Positions 42,989 to 55,199 of a DNA stretch of 64,000 bases are shown one piece after another; position 1 is the stretch's first letter; every line of letters starts with the position of its first letter. The stretch covers positions 276,466,310 to 276,530,309 of the forward strand of contig JARDYH010000002.1 in NCBI GenBank assembly GCA_029215795.1, given 5' to 3'. The translations under genes and the position numbers were made by a program. The DNA comes from Anniella stebbinsi (Eukaryota > Chordata > Lepidosauria > Squamata > Anniellidae). The notes beneath the pieces were generated by a model. The model had not been told where the DNA came from. It saw only the letters and a list, made by a program, of their open reading frames with translations, and did not search any database.

Positions 42989-44789
42989 TAGGGATGTGCA
43001 CTGGATCGGACCCGATCCACGATCCGAGTCCGGTCCAGTGGGAAATCGGATAAATTATCCGATTTCCGATCCCGCAGCTGGATCGGCCGATCCAATCCGA
43101 ACCGGTCCGAAAAAGCTCCGAACCGGTTCGGCGGATCGGCGGATCGGCGGGCGCCCACTGGCGCCCACCGCCGCTTCCATTGGCGGGCGCCAGCGGGCGC
43201 CCGCCGATGAAAGTGGACAGCGGGGGGGGGGGGGGAGGAGGGGGGCACTTACCTTCTCGGCCCGGTGGCTCCCGTCCGGCGCCGGCGCCTACTACTACTA
43301 GCAGGCTCCGCGGCCTGCTCTAGGGTGGCGCGCCGGGTGATGTCATCACCCGGCGCGCTACTCTAGAGCAGGCCGCGGAGCCTGCTGGTAGTAGTAGGCG
43401 CCGGCGCCGGACGGGAGCCACCGGGGCGGGAAGGTAAGGAGGGGGTGCGTGGAGGGGAGGAGGGGGCGGGGGGAGGGGGGAGGGGGGCCCTTACCTTTCC
43501 GGCCCGGCGGCTCCCGTCCGGCGCCGGCGCCTACTACTCCCAGCAGGCTCCGCAGCCTGCTCTAGGATGGCGCGCCGGGTGATGTCATCACCCGGCGCGC
43601 TACTCTAGAGCAGGCCGCGGAGCCTGCTGGAAGTAGTAGGCGCCGGCGCCGGACGGGAGCCGCCGGGCCGGAAAGGTAAGGAGGGGGTGCGTGGAGGGGA
43701 GGAGGGGGAGGGGGGAGGGGGGCCCTTACCTTTCCGGCCCGGCGGCTCCCGTCCGGCGCCGGCGCCTACTACTCCCAGCAGGCTCCGCGGCCTGCTCTAG
43801 GATGGCGCGCCGGGTGATGTCATCACCCGGCGCGCTACTCTAGAGCAGGCCGCGGAGCCTGCTGGAAGTAGTAGGCGCCGGCGCCGGACGGGAGCCGCCG
43901 GGCCGGAAAGGTAAGGAGGGGGTGCGTGGAGGGGAGGAGGGGGCGGGGGGAGGGGGGAGGGGGGCCCTTACCTTTCCGGCCCGGCGGCTCCCGTCCGGCG
44001 CCGGCGCCTACTACTCCCAGCAGGCTCCGCGGCCTGCTCTAGGATGGCGCGCCGGGTGATGTCATCACCCGGCGCGCTACTCTAGAGCAGGCCGCGGAGC
44101 CTGCTGGAAGTAGTAGGCGCCGGCGCCGGACGGGAGCCGCCGGGCCGGAAAGGTAAGGAGGGGGTGCGTGGAGGGGAGGAGGGGGCGGGGGGAGGGGGGA
44201 GGGGGGCCCTTACCTTTCCGGCCCGGTGGCTCCCGTCCGGCGCCGGCGCCTACTACTCCCAGCAGGCTCCGCGGCCTGCTCTAGGATGGCGCGCCGGGTG
44301 ATGTCATCACCCGGCGCGCTACTCGAGAGTAGGCCGCGGAGCCCGCTGGTAGTAGCCGCCGGCGCCGGACGGGCCGAGAAGGTAAGCAGTGGCGGGGAAG
44401 GGGGCTTACCCCCCCCCCGGAGCCGTCCGCTTCTATCCGCTGGTGCCCGCGGGCGCCAGCGGATGGAAGCGGGCGGCCCCAGGGGGGGTAGGGAGCGCGG
44501 GGGAGGGGGTTTACCTGCCGGGGCCGTCCACAGCGGACGGCCCCGGGGGGGGGAGGGAGTTAGGCCCCCCCTTACCCACCCGCCGCCATTTTTTCCTCAT
44601 AGACTTGCATTGCAATGCAAGTCTATGGGGAAAAAAATGGCGGCCGATCCAAAAATGTACGATTTTTGGGTCGGGATCGGACTCGATCCGGTCCGGGGGG
44701 ACTCCGATTTTGTCCGAACCGGTCCGGGACAAAATTGGAGGTCCCGATCCGGGTCCCGATCCGATCCGGGGGGTCCGTGCACACCCCTA
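42989..44789. mobile_element. Family B hAT-like element, 1.8 kb, with tandem palindromes
   Basis: It begins TAGGGATGTGCACTGGATC and ends CCGTGCACACCCCTA, with a perfect 8-bp duplication CTAGCTAG at 42981-42988 and 44790-44797. Inside are five tandem GC-rich units of about 240 bp, each centred on the palindrome CCGGGTGATGTCATCACCCGG. It is the longest complete B copy in the window and has no real coding frame. Confidence 0.94.
43260..44385. repeat. Five tandem ~240-bp GC-rich palindromic units
   Basis: The centre TGATGTCATCA occurs at about 43338, 43578, 43815, 44056 and 44298, giving periods of 240, 237, 241 and 242 bp. Each unit holds inverted CGGCGCCGGCGCC arms and a G-rich linker of several GGGG blocks on one strand. 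The middle units are almost identical, so amplification was recent. Confidence 0.9.
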
Positions 44790-44911
44790 CTAGCTAGTTG
44801 CTGGCGTAGTTTAGGGCCTGCCCAGTGTCCCTTTGCAGATCTTCAATAAATGTGGCCTGAATTTGATACCGTATCCAGTTGTCTCATCTCATTATTTCCC
44901 CCTTCTGCCTG

Positions 44912-45231
44912 CAATTAATAAAGTCATGGGTTGGGAAAGGCCCTTTGAGTGATTACATTATTATAGTAAATTTCATATGGCAGAACAACACCATTTAAAA
45001 CCTGGCATCTTTCATTTATGGATATATATAATATGTTTATGTTTTTTGACTGATCAGAAACAAATCTAAAATAGCTGGGTCCATGAGTATTTCTTCAAAC
45101 TTATTTCAGAATAAGGGAAAACTCATCATAGATATGACAGCAAACATTTGTCTTACAGAGAAATATTGCTAATAGGAAATATGTAATATTATAGGGTCAC
45201 TCCCTGTATTAAGGGTGAATTGCATTCAGCC
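44912..45231. other. No recognisable feature
   Basis: AT-rich DNA between the LTR-like sequence and the next B element. Confidence 0.45.
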
Positions 45232-45239
45232 ATTATAAC

Positions 45240-46294
45240 TAGGGGTGTGCACTGGATCGGGTCCGATCCATGATCCGGAGCTGATCCAGGGGAAATTGAA
45301 TGCAATTATTCGATTTCCGATCATCCCTCTGGATCATCCGATCTTTCCTGAACTGGTCCGGAAGGACCCGATCCGGTTCGGAAAAATCGGAGGATCGGTG
45401 GGAGCCCACTGGCACCCGCCGCCACTTCCATTGGCGGGCGCCAGCAGGCGCCCGCCAATGGAAGTGGACAGCAGGGGGGAGGGCTTACTGGGAGGGCTGT
45501 CCGCTTCCATCGGCGGGCGCCAGTGGGAGCCTGCCGATGGAAGCGGACAGCCCAGCCAGGTGAGGATCGTGGGGGGGAGGAGGGGGGAGGAGGGAGGGGA
45601 GGATGGAGGGAGGGAGGCCCGCTTACCTGCTGGGAGTCTTCATCCTTCACCTGCTGGAGATCTACTGAGAACTAGGCTTCATGGCCTAGTCCTCAGTATA
45701 GCGCCAGGTGATGACCTGGTGCTCTACTGAGGACTAGGCCACGAAGCTTAGTTCTCAGTAGATCTCCAGCAGGTGAAGGAAGAGGATGCCCCAGCAGGTA
45801 AGGAGAACCGCGAGGGGGGGGCTTACCTGGGGGTTGTCCGCTTCCATCGGCAGGTGCCACCGGGCGCCCGCCGATGGAAGCGGACAGCCCGGCCAGGTGA
45901 GGATCACAGGGGGGAGGAGGGAGGGGGGCCCACTTACCTGCTGGGGTGTCTTCTTCCTTCACCTGCCAGAGATCTACTGAGAACTAGGCTTCGTGGGAGG
46001 TAACCACGGGGGGGGGGAGGGACAGGGAGGGGGGAGTTAGGCCCCCACTCACCCACCCACCACTATTTTCCCCCCATAGACTTGCATTGGAGGAAAGCTT
46101 TCTTTCCCCCAATGCAAATCTATGGGAAAAACAAAAATGGTGGCCGATCCAAAAATCGGATGTCCGATTTTTGGATTGGGATCGGGCCCGATCCGGTCCG
46201 GGGGGGCTCTGATTTTGTCCGATCTGATCCAGGACAAAATTGGAGGTCCTGATCCGGGGCCCGATCCGATCCGGGGGGTCCCTGCACATCCCTA
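45240..46294. mobile_element. Family B hAT-like element, 1.06 kb
   Basis: It begins TAGGGGTGTGCACTGGATC and ends CCCTGCACATCCCTA, with a perfect 8-bp duplication ATTATAAC at 45232-45239 and 46295-46302. The interior repeats an inverted GGCGGGCGCCAG and CTCAGTA/TACTGAG set and contains a CAGGTAAGG word near 45795. Confidence 0.93.
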
Positions 46295-46302
46295 ATTATA
46301 AC

Positions 46303-46859
46303 CCAAACTGGGGCTAGATACTATGGCTTATCCCAAGAAAACAGTTCAATGGACATATCTGGAATTAGCAGAAGAAGTTTCTTGAAGATGATCCATACCA
46401 ATTTTGAGAAGATTGGGCAAGAAATGACGTCTGTATGGCAATTTAAATTTTTGACAAATTCTCACTGGCAGTATCATATATATTGATTGGCTATCAGTGA
46501 TTAAGTGTGGGTTGTTTGTTGAACCATGGGTTAGCATGTTGTTTGAACCCAGGACATTTCCTACAGAGTGGCTTATTAACCATGCAGTGTAGCTTTTTGT
46601 TTTCCTTGAACGGGCCAGCTTGAGAACCCATGATATGTTATTGGGTTGTTCAAGGTGGTTAAAAAGCCACAGTGCATGGTTAACAAGCCACCCTGTGGAA
46701 ATGCCTTCGCCATCACCACCCCTATTGGCTGCCATTTCCTTCCCGAGTTGTATCCAGTTGCCGGAATTCCCTTCAACCAGGCTGTCTCTGAGCATGTTCA
46801 GCAGTCTTTGAAGAGAATGAGAAAAGTCTTCAAAACAGCTGTTTCTATGTCCCCTCCTG
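46303..46859. other. No recognisable gene
   Basis: Overlapping frames on both strands without motifs. Confidence 0.35.
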
Positions 46860-46882
46860 TATAATACTACTACTACTACTAC

Positions 46883-46916
<34 letters not shown>

Positions 46917-46945
46917 TTCTTATCCACCTCTCCCTGATGTTGTTT
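46860..46945 (-). mobile_element. L2 3' tip with trinucleotide tail
   Basis: (TAC)n and (TAA)n repeats followed by TTTCTTATCCACCTCTCCCTG, the inverse of the L2 3' end seen at 40460-40500. Confidence 0.6.
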
Positions 46946-47387
46946 TCCTGCCTGCTCTCTTTGCAACTTGGTACATTTATGAAAATGAGGGGAAAGAAGG
47001 AAGAGGAAACTAGTGACAGGAGTGCCCAATCTAGGCCATTGCCCATTATGAAGATGAAGTTCAAAATTGGGTTGGGCCTCTGTTCATCATGGCTTCAGGA
47101 TTCCTAAACTAGAAAATTCATTTCCAAACAACACCCCCACAGTACAAACACAATATAAAGGATAAGTGAGAAGCAGTAGAGCATACTGAGAAGTTGCGAT
47201 AGAGGTGCCAAGCAACTACTGTTCCTCCTTTCTGTGACTTGGAGTCTGTCTTCATGGCACTTCTTTACCACTCCTTCCCCCTGAAACTCCATGGTATCAC
47301 TGCAGCAGAGTGGGGGTCTCCATACCAGCAGGTACTGCAGGGTTTTCCAGCCATCTGGATATTGGAAAGCCCCCTCTGCCCAGCTTC
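46946..47387. other. No recognisable feature
   Basis: No frame above 100 codons with a known motif and no defined repeat. Confidence 0.4.
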
Positions 47388-47394
47388 CATCAAC

Positions 47395-47714
47395 TAGGCT
47401 GACCATATGAAAAGGAGGTCAGGGCTCATGTCACTTTAACAGTTGCAAATAAAAGGGAATTTTAGCCGGCGTCATTTGTATGCAATTAGTACCTGGTGAA
47501 ATCCCATCTTCATCACAACGATTAAAGTTACAGGCACTATACTAGAGTTACCAGATACACAAGTGGGCAGGGCCCTTGCAGCTTTAACTGTTGTAATGAA
47601 GAGGGAATTTCACCAGGTACGAACTGCATACAAATGATGCCGGCTGAAATTGCCTTTTCTTTACAACTGTTAAAGTTACATGAGCCCTGTTCTCCTTTTC
47701 ATCTGGTCAGCCTA
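47395..47714. mobile_element. Family A hAT-like element, copy 6
   Basis: The ends are TAGGCTGACCATATG and CATCTGGTCAGCCTA, 320 bp. CATCAAC at 47388-47394 repeats at 47715-47721, with seven matched bases. Confidence 0.86.
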
Positions 47715-47734
47715 CATCAACCAATCAGTAGTTG

Positions 47735-47890
47735 CTATCCATGTTTTTAATGATGTATATGTTTTTAATGATTTTTTTTTTCATTTTTAATTTTTTTTTA
47801 ACTGTTGAGATTTTTGTGTTTTATATTGTTGTTCTTCCCTGCCTCGTTCCGGAGGGAGAGGCGGGTTAAAAATAAATATTTTTTTTAACA
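47735..47890 (+). mobile_element. L2 3' tip
   Basis: TTATATTGTTGTTCTTCCCTGCCTCG, then GGAGGGAGAGGCGGGTTAAAAATAAA, is the L2 3' end in plus orientation. Confidence 0.65.
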
Positions 47891-48031
47891 AAAATTCTGG
47901 ACCTCCCTTGGCCTGATGCTGGAGTGATGCTATGGTGACCTCACTCTAAAAGGAAAAGTTGGGGTAAATCCATTACATTTGTTTTACTGTTAGCTTCAAT
48001 AATTTGTCACGTGGTGACTACGGGTAAGCAG

Positions 48032-48740
48032 TAGGGGTGTGCACCGGATCTGCATCTGGATTGTCCGATCTGATCCGAAGTGGTCCAGAAGGACCCGATC
48101 CGGTTCGGATAAGATCGGAGCATTGGACCTCCTCCCGCCCCTCGTGCTCCTTACCTGCCGGGGCCATCTACTGCCATCCACTGCTACCTGCGGGCAACAG
48201 CGGACAGCCCCAACAGGTAAGGAGTGTGAGGGGGGAGGCATGAGGGGGACTCTGCTTACCTGCCGGTGCAGCCGCTTCCCTCCGATGCTCAGATCTACTG
48301 AGAAACAGGCTTCGCGGCCTGCCTCTCAGTAGTGCGCCAGGTGATGATGTCATCACCTGGCACGCTACTGAGAGGCAGGCCACGAAGCCTGTTTCTCAGT
48401 ACATCCGAGCACCAGAGGGAAGTGGCTGCCCCAGCAAGTGAGGAGAGTGAGTGGGGGGAGAGGGACAGGGAGAGGGGAGTTAGGCCCCCACTCACCCACC
48501 CACCACCATGTTTTCCCCATAGACTTGCATTGGGGGAAAGCTTTCTTTCCCCCAATGCAAGCCTATGGCAAAAACACCAAAAATGGCGGCCGATCCAAAA
48601 ATCGGACGTCCGATTTTTGGATCGGGATCGGATACGATCTGATCCGAGGGATCTCCGAATTTGTCCGAACTGATCCAGGACAACATCAAAGGTCCAGATC
48701 CAGGTCCCGATTCTTTCCAGGGGGTCTCTACACATCTCTA
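48032..48740. mobile_element. Family B hAT-like element, 0.7 kb
   Basis: It begins TAGGGGTGTGCACCGGATC and ends TCTACACATCTCTA, with a perfect 8-bp duplication GTAAGCAG at 48024-48031 and 48741-48748. The central palindrome GGTGATGATGTCATCACC lies near 48345, and a CAGGTAAGG word near 48215. Confidence 0.93.
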
Positions 48741-48814
48741 GTAAGCAGCTGCATAGTTTCACTGGCACATCACCACCATGCAGCCACCACAACACAAATA
48801 AGCATATAGACAGC

Positions 48815-49047
48815 CCATTGCAACGCCTGGTGAAATTCCCTCTTTATCACAACAGTTAAAGCTGCAGGAGCTCTGCCCTCTTGACCAGACACAAAGAGGA
48901 CAGGGCTCCTGCAGCGTTAACTGTTGTGATGAAGAGGGAATTTCACCAGGTGCTGCATGCATACAAATAACACCTGCTGAAATTCCCTTTTCTGTGCAAC
49001 TGTTAAAGATACAGGAGGCCTGTCCTGCTTTCCATATGGGCATCCTA
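48815..49047. mobile_element. Family A fragment, left end missing
   Basis: Co-linear with the inner and right parts of family A (ACGCCTGGTGAAATTCCCTC through CCATATGGGCATCCTA). The left 85 bp are absent. Confidence 0.75.
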
Positions 49048-49170
49048 TTATTACTATTTTAAATTGACGTGTATTTTACTCTTGTTTTTATGTGTTCTGT
49101 TTTATTGAAATGGCTTCTGCTACACAAATAAACCGATTGATTGACTGACTGACTGACTGACTGACTGAAG
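49048..49170 (+). mobile_element. LINE (L2/CR1-type) 3' tip with GACT tail
   Basis: GGCTTCTGCTACACAAATAAA followed by (GACT)n at about 49141-49168. Confidence 0.4.
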
Positions 49171-51967
49171 TAAATGCTGTGAAGACTGGAGATGGGGACA
49201 TTAAGAGTCTGCTGCTCTTAGACTTCCAGTGCACTCAAAACCCAAAAAAGGTTTCAACTATTTTCCCAGAGAATGGTCGAAAAAATCCACAGCAAAAATG
49301 TTGGCACAGCACTAGTTAAAATGCAAGAAAAATTGGGGGGATAGGAAAGAATCCCTCTCTGTGCTGGAAGCATAAACTATCCCCCGAAACTATTTTGGGG
49401 TTTGAATTGTGACCCCTAAAATGGAACTGAAATAGCAATCTCCAATTCACCACTTGTACACAGGGTGATGAATTGAGGATGGCTCTTTTGAACTTCCCTG
49501 ATGTATGATATGGATAAATCAGCCTGAAAAAAAGAAATTATGAATAAATGCAGTAAGAGGGTGAATAACTGCTGAATCATGAATTGGGAATAATCAAGTC
49601 ATTGGAAGATGAAAGTAATAACATTCACAAAAAGTAGGTGTTGATTTGAGAATACAGCAAGTCTATACTAAAAGGGTTACGGGGCCATATACAGGTTCGG
49701 AATTTCAATTTCAGCTTTTAAAGGCTGAGAAAAATAACATTTATAAATACCTACACACCAGAACATGATTTCAGAGCATGATCAAGATACTTGTACATGC
49801 CAGCCTTAAATTGTTGTCTGATGGGTATGTATTAAAAGTAATATATGTGACTGGAGAAAATAATTTATATTGGAGCTGGGCTTCGATAGCAAGATTAAAA
49901 TGCTTAATCTAGGCAAAGCTGTTCTGTGTGACTATTTCAAAATATGGGTGTCAACTTCAATTAATTTTAAAGGAAGGGCCATTGTAAAAGATGCCTATCC
50001 CTATCCCTATCCCGGCACAATTAGTAACATGCAAATAAACTTATAAAGCAGAATTAGAGTTGAATCAGGGCTTCTAGTACCACTCTAAGATGTAGAGCAT
50101 TTGGAAAGAAAGGGATATTGATTTGAGTAATTGGATGAGCCCGAGCATGTGAGATCAGCAGAAATCTGCCTGGGATGAACTGGGATAGGGCTTGGACAGG
50201 CAGAAAAACACATACATATCCTTTCTCATGTACTATGCACACACACATATGCACATGAGGGAGGGGGAGAACATATGCATAGCATGCTTAGGCTAAAGAC
50301 TACCTTTGGGTGCTAATCAATCAATTGAAGGCCAAAGCTCATTAAGTGTTATGAAAGGTGTGTACTCTATGTCTTCTGACATTAGAGGAAGGGCTGGGGA
50401 GTTTCCAACAAGTCTTGTTTTCACAAAACCTCTCGTTTTAGATCTTGCATCACTCACAGCAGCCCTTGAAAAGAGAGCTGCTCATCAGGTGTCGGGAGAA
50501 AGTTAGATTTGTCAGGAGAAAACCCAAAGAAGAAACAGGCATGGCACAAATGAAGAGGGAGAGATTCAGATAAAAAAGAGCTTACCAAGAGAAAGGTAGG
50601 AGGGGGAGGCAGGGTGGTTATGAGATAGCAAAAGTAGCTGCCCCTGCCTGTCAGGGTTTTAAGCCAATGAATGAAGACACAGGAATATTTGAGTCACTCA
50701 CTATCTGGAGAAGGAAGTTCCAGTTTCATCTAAAGGATTTTTGGAGGGTCTTTCCTGGTGGGAAGCGATTGCTGCCTCAAAAAAACCCAGTTCCGAAATG
50801 TAGAGTTTTAGTGTAGTTCAGATTGGACATTATTTTGTCTACCCAAAAAGGAAAGGTAGGAGCAAAGACAGGAGTTCATGATTTTTCAAACTCAGGTCTT
50901 TAAAAAAAAAATCTGAGTTTGTAAGCATTTAAAATATTACCCTGGCAAAGTTCATCATTATTATATATCTACATTACAGGAGTCAGGGGTGCGGCTGAGA
51001 AAATGCGAGTTACATTAGTTCTGCACAGTAGCCTACTGTTGTTATTCCCATTTGGGGGTGGGGGGTTAGAGCAGCATATAGCAACCCTGCAATGGAGTCC
51101 AACTTTGTTATCCAGGCTCCTAGTATATTGGTTGCTTTAGGGAAATGTAGGGGTGCAGCTGTGAAGTTCATTGTAGCAGCAGTGAAATTTATTAAGGTCT
51201 AGCGGAGGTGTTGGGATGTATGTATCCATTCAAATATACTTTACAAAAACATGTAAGTTTTTGTCCTTATTGGAGGCCTGGGTGGGGCCTCACCCTCTCT
51301 TTTTTAGTGCAGGCTTTAGGGCTGAGACAGTGTGCCATGCAGCTCCTCAGAGGTTAATGTTTTCTCATATATTGTAGTAATAAAGAACCCTGTTGTGAAG
51401 GTACCTGAATCTATTGTAACTCCAAGCTGAGCAGGACACACACATGTTGGCTTGGGGATGCTGGGAGTTGTAGGACCTTTTTCTAACCAAACATGCAGAG
51501 AATAAAGCCCTTCGTTATTTAAATTCTTTTTGTTAGGTAGGGGAGGGGGAAATTATTCATGACATAATTCTACACAAAGACATACACATGTGCTTACAAA
51601 GAAGAAGAGATGACAACACAGAATGGCAGAGAAAACAAATCTCAAAACGTTTTTGCAGGCAAAGATTGAGAGAAGGATTGAATTTCAGCACAAAGAAAAG
51701 GGTGACTTGGAATGAAATTAATCTAAACAGAATTGAAGGCAAGCCACCTCACCCCAGCTAGAAAGAAATTATCACTTCACTTCCTTTTTTCAGCTCTCAG
51801 TTGCTATGCTGTAACAAAACTGGAAGTGAGTGAGGATTTTAATGAAACACTCAAAAGAATGCAATCCTTCCCACTAAGCACAGTGACTGGAACCCATGGT
51901 ATAATGTGAAGAGCGACCTGTCACTCACTCAGCCACACACTTTCCTCCTCCCTCTGCTTAATTGGAT
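49171..51967. other. No recognisable gene or element
   Basis: The longest stretch of apparently single-copy DNA in the window. Frames are below 70 codons. A ZNF143-like TGCTGGGAGTTGTAG word lies near 51460. Confidence 0.45.
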
Positions 51968-52420
51968 CCAGCTGATGGAGGGACAAGAACAAATAGACAT
52001 AGAGGTATAGCTTGGATAAGAAATTGACCACAACTTTTATTGACACACTTGAATAGGCTTGGCAGCGGCATAGGACATGGATCCTGTAATCGGCCAGTCT
52101 GTCTGCTGACTGATTCCTCTGGCCCGCATGCCAGGAACACTGGTGGTGGTTGGAAGGGCCAGGGACACACCACAGTGCAGACCGCTAATGTGAACCCCAT
52201 GCCACCACCACGCACATTGTCAGCTCACAGTCCCCATGCTGGTCTGGTCTTGGTGCCACATCCCCAAGATCCCTTATGGGAATCTTCACCATGGAGGAGA
52301 AGGGAGCCCAATCCCAATCCCCCTCACCCAAGGATCCAGCCCAGTGCCCATCACGCCTACATAAGTTGTGACAAATGTTATCAAATGAAGCATCCACACA
52401 GAATTTACTCATAAAGAAAT
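51968..52420 (-). repeat. Repeat family G, copy 2
   Basis: Inverted relative to 23375-23825. It keeps the frame DNICHNL, GHWAGSLGEGDWDWAPF and IRDLGDVAPRPDQ, and a CAATAAAAGTTGTGG word on the minus strand. The end at CAGCTGGATCC coincides with the end of copy 1. Confidence 0.5.
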
Positions 52421-52574
52421 ATGAATCCATGAAACATCTCCAAAACATGAGTCGCTGTAGAATCCTCTGGATCTGTTGACTTTGGAAGAAAGTCCACTTC
52501 ACCTCAGAAAACAGAACCTGGCCCAATTGGCCCAATTCTGCCTGGGCACTGGGCTGCATCCAAATACAATGTAC

Positions 52575-52830
52575 ATACCAAATAATTCATTTAATATAGA
52601 TACAAAAAATAGACATGATTTTTAAAAAATAAAATAATAAAACAATAGCAGCAGATAAAAAAAAGTCAGTTAAAGCACAACACCATAAAATCATGCAAAT
52701 GCAGACTGATAAAATAGTTTTAAAGGCTTTCCTAAAGACCAGCAAAAAAGGGGGGCCTATGTATTTTCCTGGGGAGGAAATTTCTAAGGGAAAAGAGGCC
52801 ATTCCTGGGACTCCTCAAACTACATATATA
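52575..52830 (-). mobile_element. LINE (L2/CR1-type) 3' end
   Basis: The minus strand reads GCTGGTCTTTAGGAAAGCC, then TTTAAAACTATTTTATCAG and an A/T-rich tail, typical of the end of CR1/L2 ORF2 and its 3' UTR. Confidence 0.45.
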
Positions 52831-54255
52831 CATAAATGCAAGGGGTTCCATGATATTATTTTGTTTACTTCTTTTATTTGATCATCAAACCCCCACATTT
52901 TATGCTTTGAAAAGTCCCCACCATTTTGAAAAGTAAAAAGGGGAGTTGTGTGGGTGGCTGCTGTTCAGGAAGCACGTGGATACATCCTTCTGGTTATGAG
53001 GTAGGATCTAATTCTTTAGATCTTGGCCACGTGATTTGCAATCATATTATTATCCAGTGGAGTAATTATATTTTTATTTTGAATGTGTTTTACACCACCT
53101 ATCTGCTTTATAAAAGCACCTGAGAAGCTTCTTCAATCCTCTGTTTCTACTGCCTTCAAATGAGGTTGACGGTAGGCTAAAATAATTTTGTAGTGACATT
53201 AACATTTGCAGAGAAATTTCTCCCTTGCCACTTTGGGAGCTCTAGCTCAATAGCAGAAAAGCTGGACAACTGTAAGGAAGAGTGAGGACCTTGCTTTGGC
53301 GTGAGTAGTCTTTTTTACAGAGATATTTCTTTCTTCTTTAAAATAAAATATAATAAATCAGCAGCAATGTTCTGAGGAGAACAGTAATGTAGCCAGCCTT
53401 TTCTTTTGATATTTTAAAGAGCCACCCTTCAACCACCATTCACCTTTTGTGTATATTTAAAACCAATGACAGAGTGTTTCCAAGTATTGGGTATGGGAGT
53501 ATATTTTACTTGGCTCCTGAGATATTGTGGGGTCTTCCATGCATGCACCTTTGCCTTCATGATTCACCTCTATTCCACGGAAGGGACTGGATTTTTTCCA
53601 GTTAGCTGAAATCAAATCTAACACTACAGAACCAGCTCCATGACAGCCTGCAACGGGATGGAGATATTTAAGGTAAATTTGTCTGCGGATGGTCTGGTAG
53701 TTTTCAAAACAAACCCTGAGAACTAATAGAATTACTTAGGCTGTAATCCTAAAGCTGTAAATTCAATTACTTACGTTGTAATCCTCCCTTACATGGGAGA
53801 AAAGATCAAACTACAAATTATGTTAATTGTATAGCATATATCTAAGCCAGATCATTTGCTTTGAGTGTAAAAATACACAACCCCAATTAAACTTTCCTGT
53901 CAGTCAATTAAATTTCCCCACCAAATTACACACACACACACACACAAAAAAACCTCCTCTCTCCACATACACACATTTGATTAGTTCATAAGCCCTATGC
54001 AAGTGTTCACCTGCTTGCATGTAGGGCTAAAGTATGGAAGGAAACATTGGTGCATACATAAGCCCAGCCCCAGTATCCCCATGTGTTTCATACCCAGTTA
54101 GATGTTTGCACACCAAGCTTGCAAGTCTATATAGGCTTCTCTAAGCACCTTATACACATTACCCCTGGTTGCAAAGCCTGCCTTATCAAGTTTTCTGACC
54201 TCAGGAACTCTATAAGAGTTTTGAGCTGAATGCACTTGCAAAGCCCTATACATAT
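52831..54255. other. No recognisable gene
   Basis: AT-rich DNA with an (AC)n tract at about 53930-53945. Confidence 0.4.
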
Positions 54256-54393
54256 TGTCAGGGTTCCTTCCTATGATTTGGACCCCATGAGCAACTCCTT
54301 AAGGATGTCTGCCTCCTTAAGAGTCCAACCTTCTTTTTTTAACCTTCCCCTTCACAGTAATGTGGGGTTTAAGCTGTAAACGTGGGGTGAATG

Positions 54394-54713
54394 TAGGCTG
54401 ACCATCTGAAAAGGAGGACAGGGCTCATGTAACTTTAACAGTTGTAGAGAAAAGGGAATTTCAGCCAGTGTCATTTGTATGCAATTAGTTCCTGGTGAAA
54501 TTGCCTCTTCATCATGCCAGTTAAAGTTGCAGGGGCCCTGCCTTCTTTTGTATAGGGTCACTCTAGTATAGTGCCTGCAACTTTAACTGTTGTGATGAAG
54601 AGGGAATTTCACCAGGGACTAATTGCATACAAATGACAATGGCTGAAATTCCCTTTTCTCTACAACTGTTAAAGTTACATGAGCCCTGACCTCCTTTTCA
54701 TATGGTCAGCCTA
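54394..54713. mobile_element. Family A hAT-like element, copy 7, in the 3' LTR
   Basis: The ends are TAGGCTGACCATCTG and CATATGGTCAGCCTA, 320 bp. A perfect 8-bp duplication GGTGAATG lies at 54386-54393 and 54714-54721. The 5' LTR at 61470 is the uninterrupted counterpart, so this insertion came after the retrotransposon's own. Confidence 0.93.
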
Positions 54714-54963
54714 GGTGAATGACATTCTAGACACTTTAGGTTTAACACAACAGTTTACTAGAAAAGTAAAACAAACCACTTATAACTAAAGATATTTAGT
54801 CAATAGAGCTGAGTGACACAAAGACATTAAAAGAAAATAAATGTTGCAAAAGTGCAAGTTTTTTTTACTGTAAGCTGCACCTAGACTTCTTCAAGCTCTG
54901 TCCTTCTAACTCTTCTTTATGGTCTGGTCTTCCTCTGGCTCTGGTCTGGCTGGTTCTCTTATT

Positions 54964-54972
54964 CTTTTATAC
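54964..54972 (-). promoter_or_regulatory. LTR TATA box
   Basis: The minus strand reads GTATAAAAG. The same word in the 5' LTR (61707-61715) is exactly where the B element inserted. Confidence 0.55.
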
Positions 54973-55126
54973 CCTCGTTCCCCCAAAACAGAAAGTACTT
55001 TTTGAACCTTGAAGAAATGAGACTTAACTGGAGAAATGAAACTATCCCTCTGAGGGATACCCCTTCCCAATAGTAGAACTTCAGGCTTCTAAACCTAATT
55101 TTATTACCTTGCATCTATAGGCCTCA

Positions 55127-55140
55127 AATCTTCCCCTTCG
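55127..55140 (-). other. Polypurine tract of the Gmr1-like element
   Basis: The minus strand reads CGAAGGGGAAGATT directly before the LTR start TGAGGCC. Confidence 0.6.
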
Positions 55141-55199
55141 TTTTTCTTAAAAAAGGAGAATTGTGAAATATCCAACTTAACAGAAGACAACAACAGTCT

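Larger units (their letters stand above)
42825..44911 (+). mobile_element. LTR-like sequence split by a family B element
   Basis: It starts TGTTAGGCCGACTCTCGACA after a purine-rich GTGGGGGGATAAGG. A TATAAAA box lies at about 42971-42977, and after the B insertion an AATAAA lies near 44846 and CCTGCA near 44911. This promoter-then-poly(A) order and TG...CA ends fit a solo LTR or a 3' LTR. The right end is approximate and no coding partner is identified. Confidence 0.5.
54256..55126 (-). mobile_element. Gmr1-like element 3' LTR
   Basis: TGTCAGGGTTCC at 54256 and GGCCTCA at 55126 give TG...CA ends. It matches 61355-61715 co-linearly (CTCCTTAAG, ACACTTTAGGTTTAA, AACAGTTTACTAGAAAAGTA). The sense-strand TATA box GTATAAAAG lies at 54964-54972. 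Without the family A insertion and its duplication it is about 543 bp. Confidence 0.85.

Noticed and set aside
44226..44849. A 207-codon frame over the end of the tandem GC-rich units
   Set aside because: Open only because of high GC; it is transposon arm sequence and continues past the element end into LTR-like DNA.
46346..47029. A 227-codon minus-strand frame
   Set aside because: The N-terminal half includes Leu/Val runs from the (TAA)n/(TAC)n LINE tail, and no domain is recognisable in the remainder.
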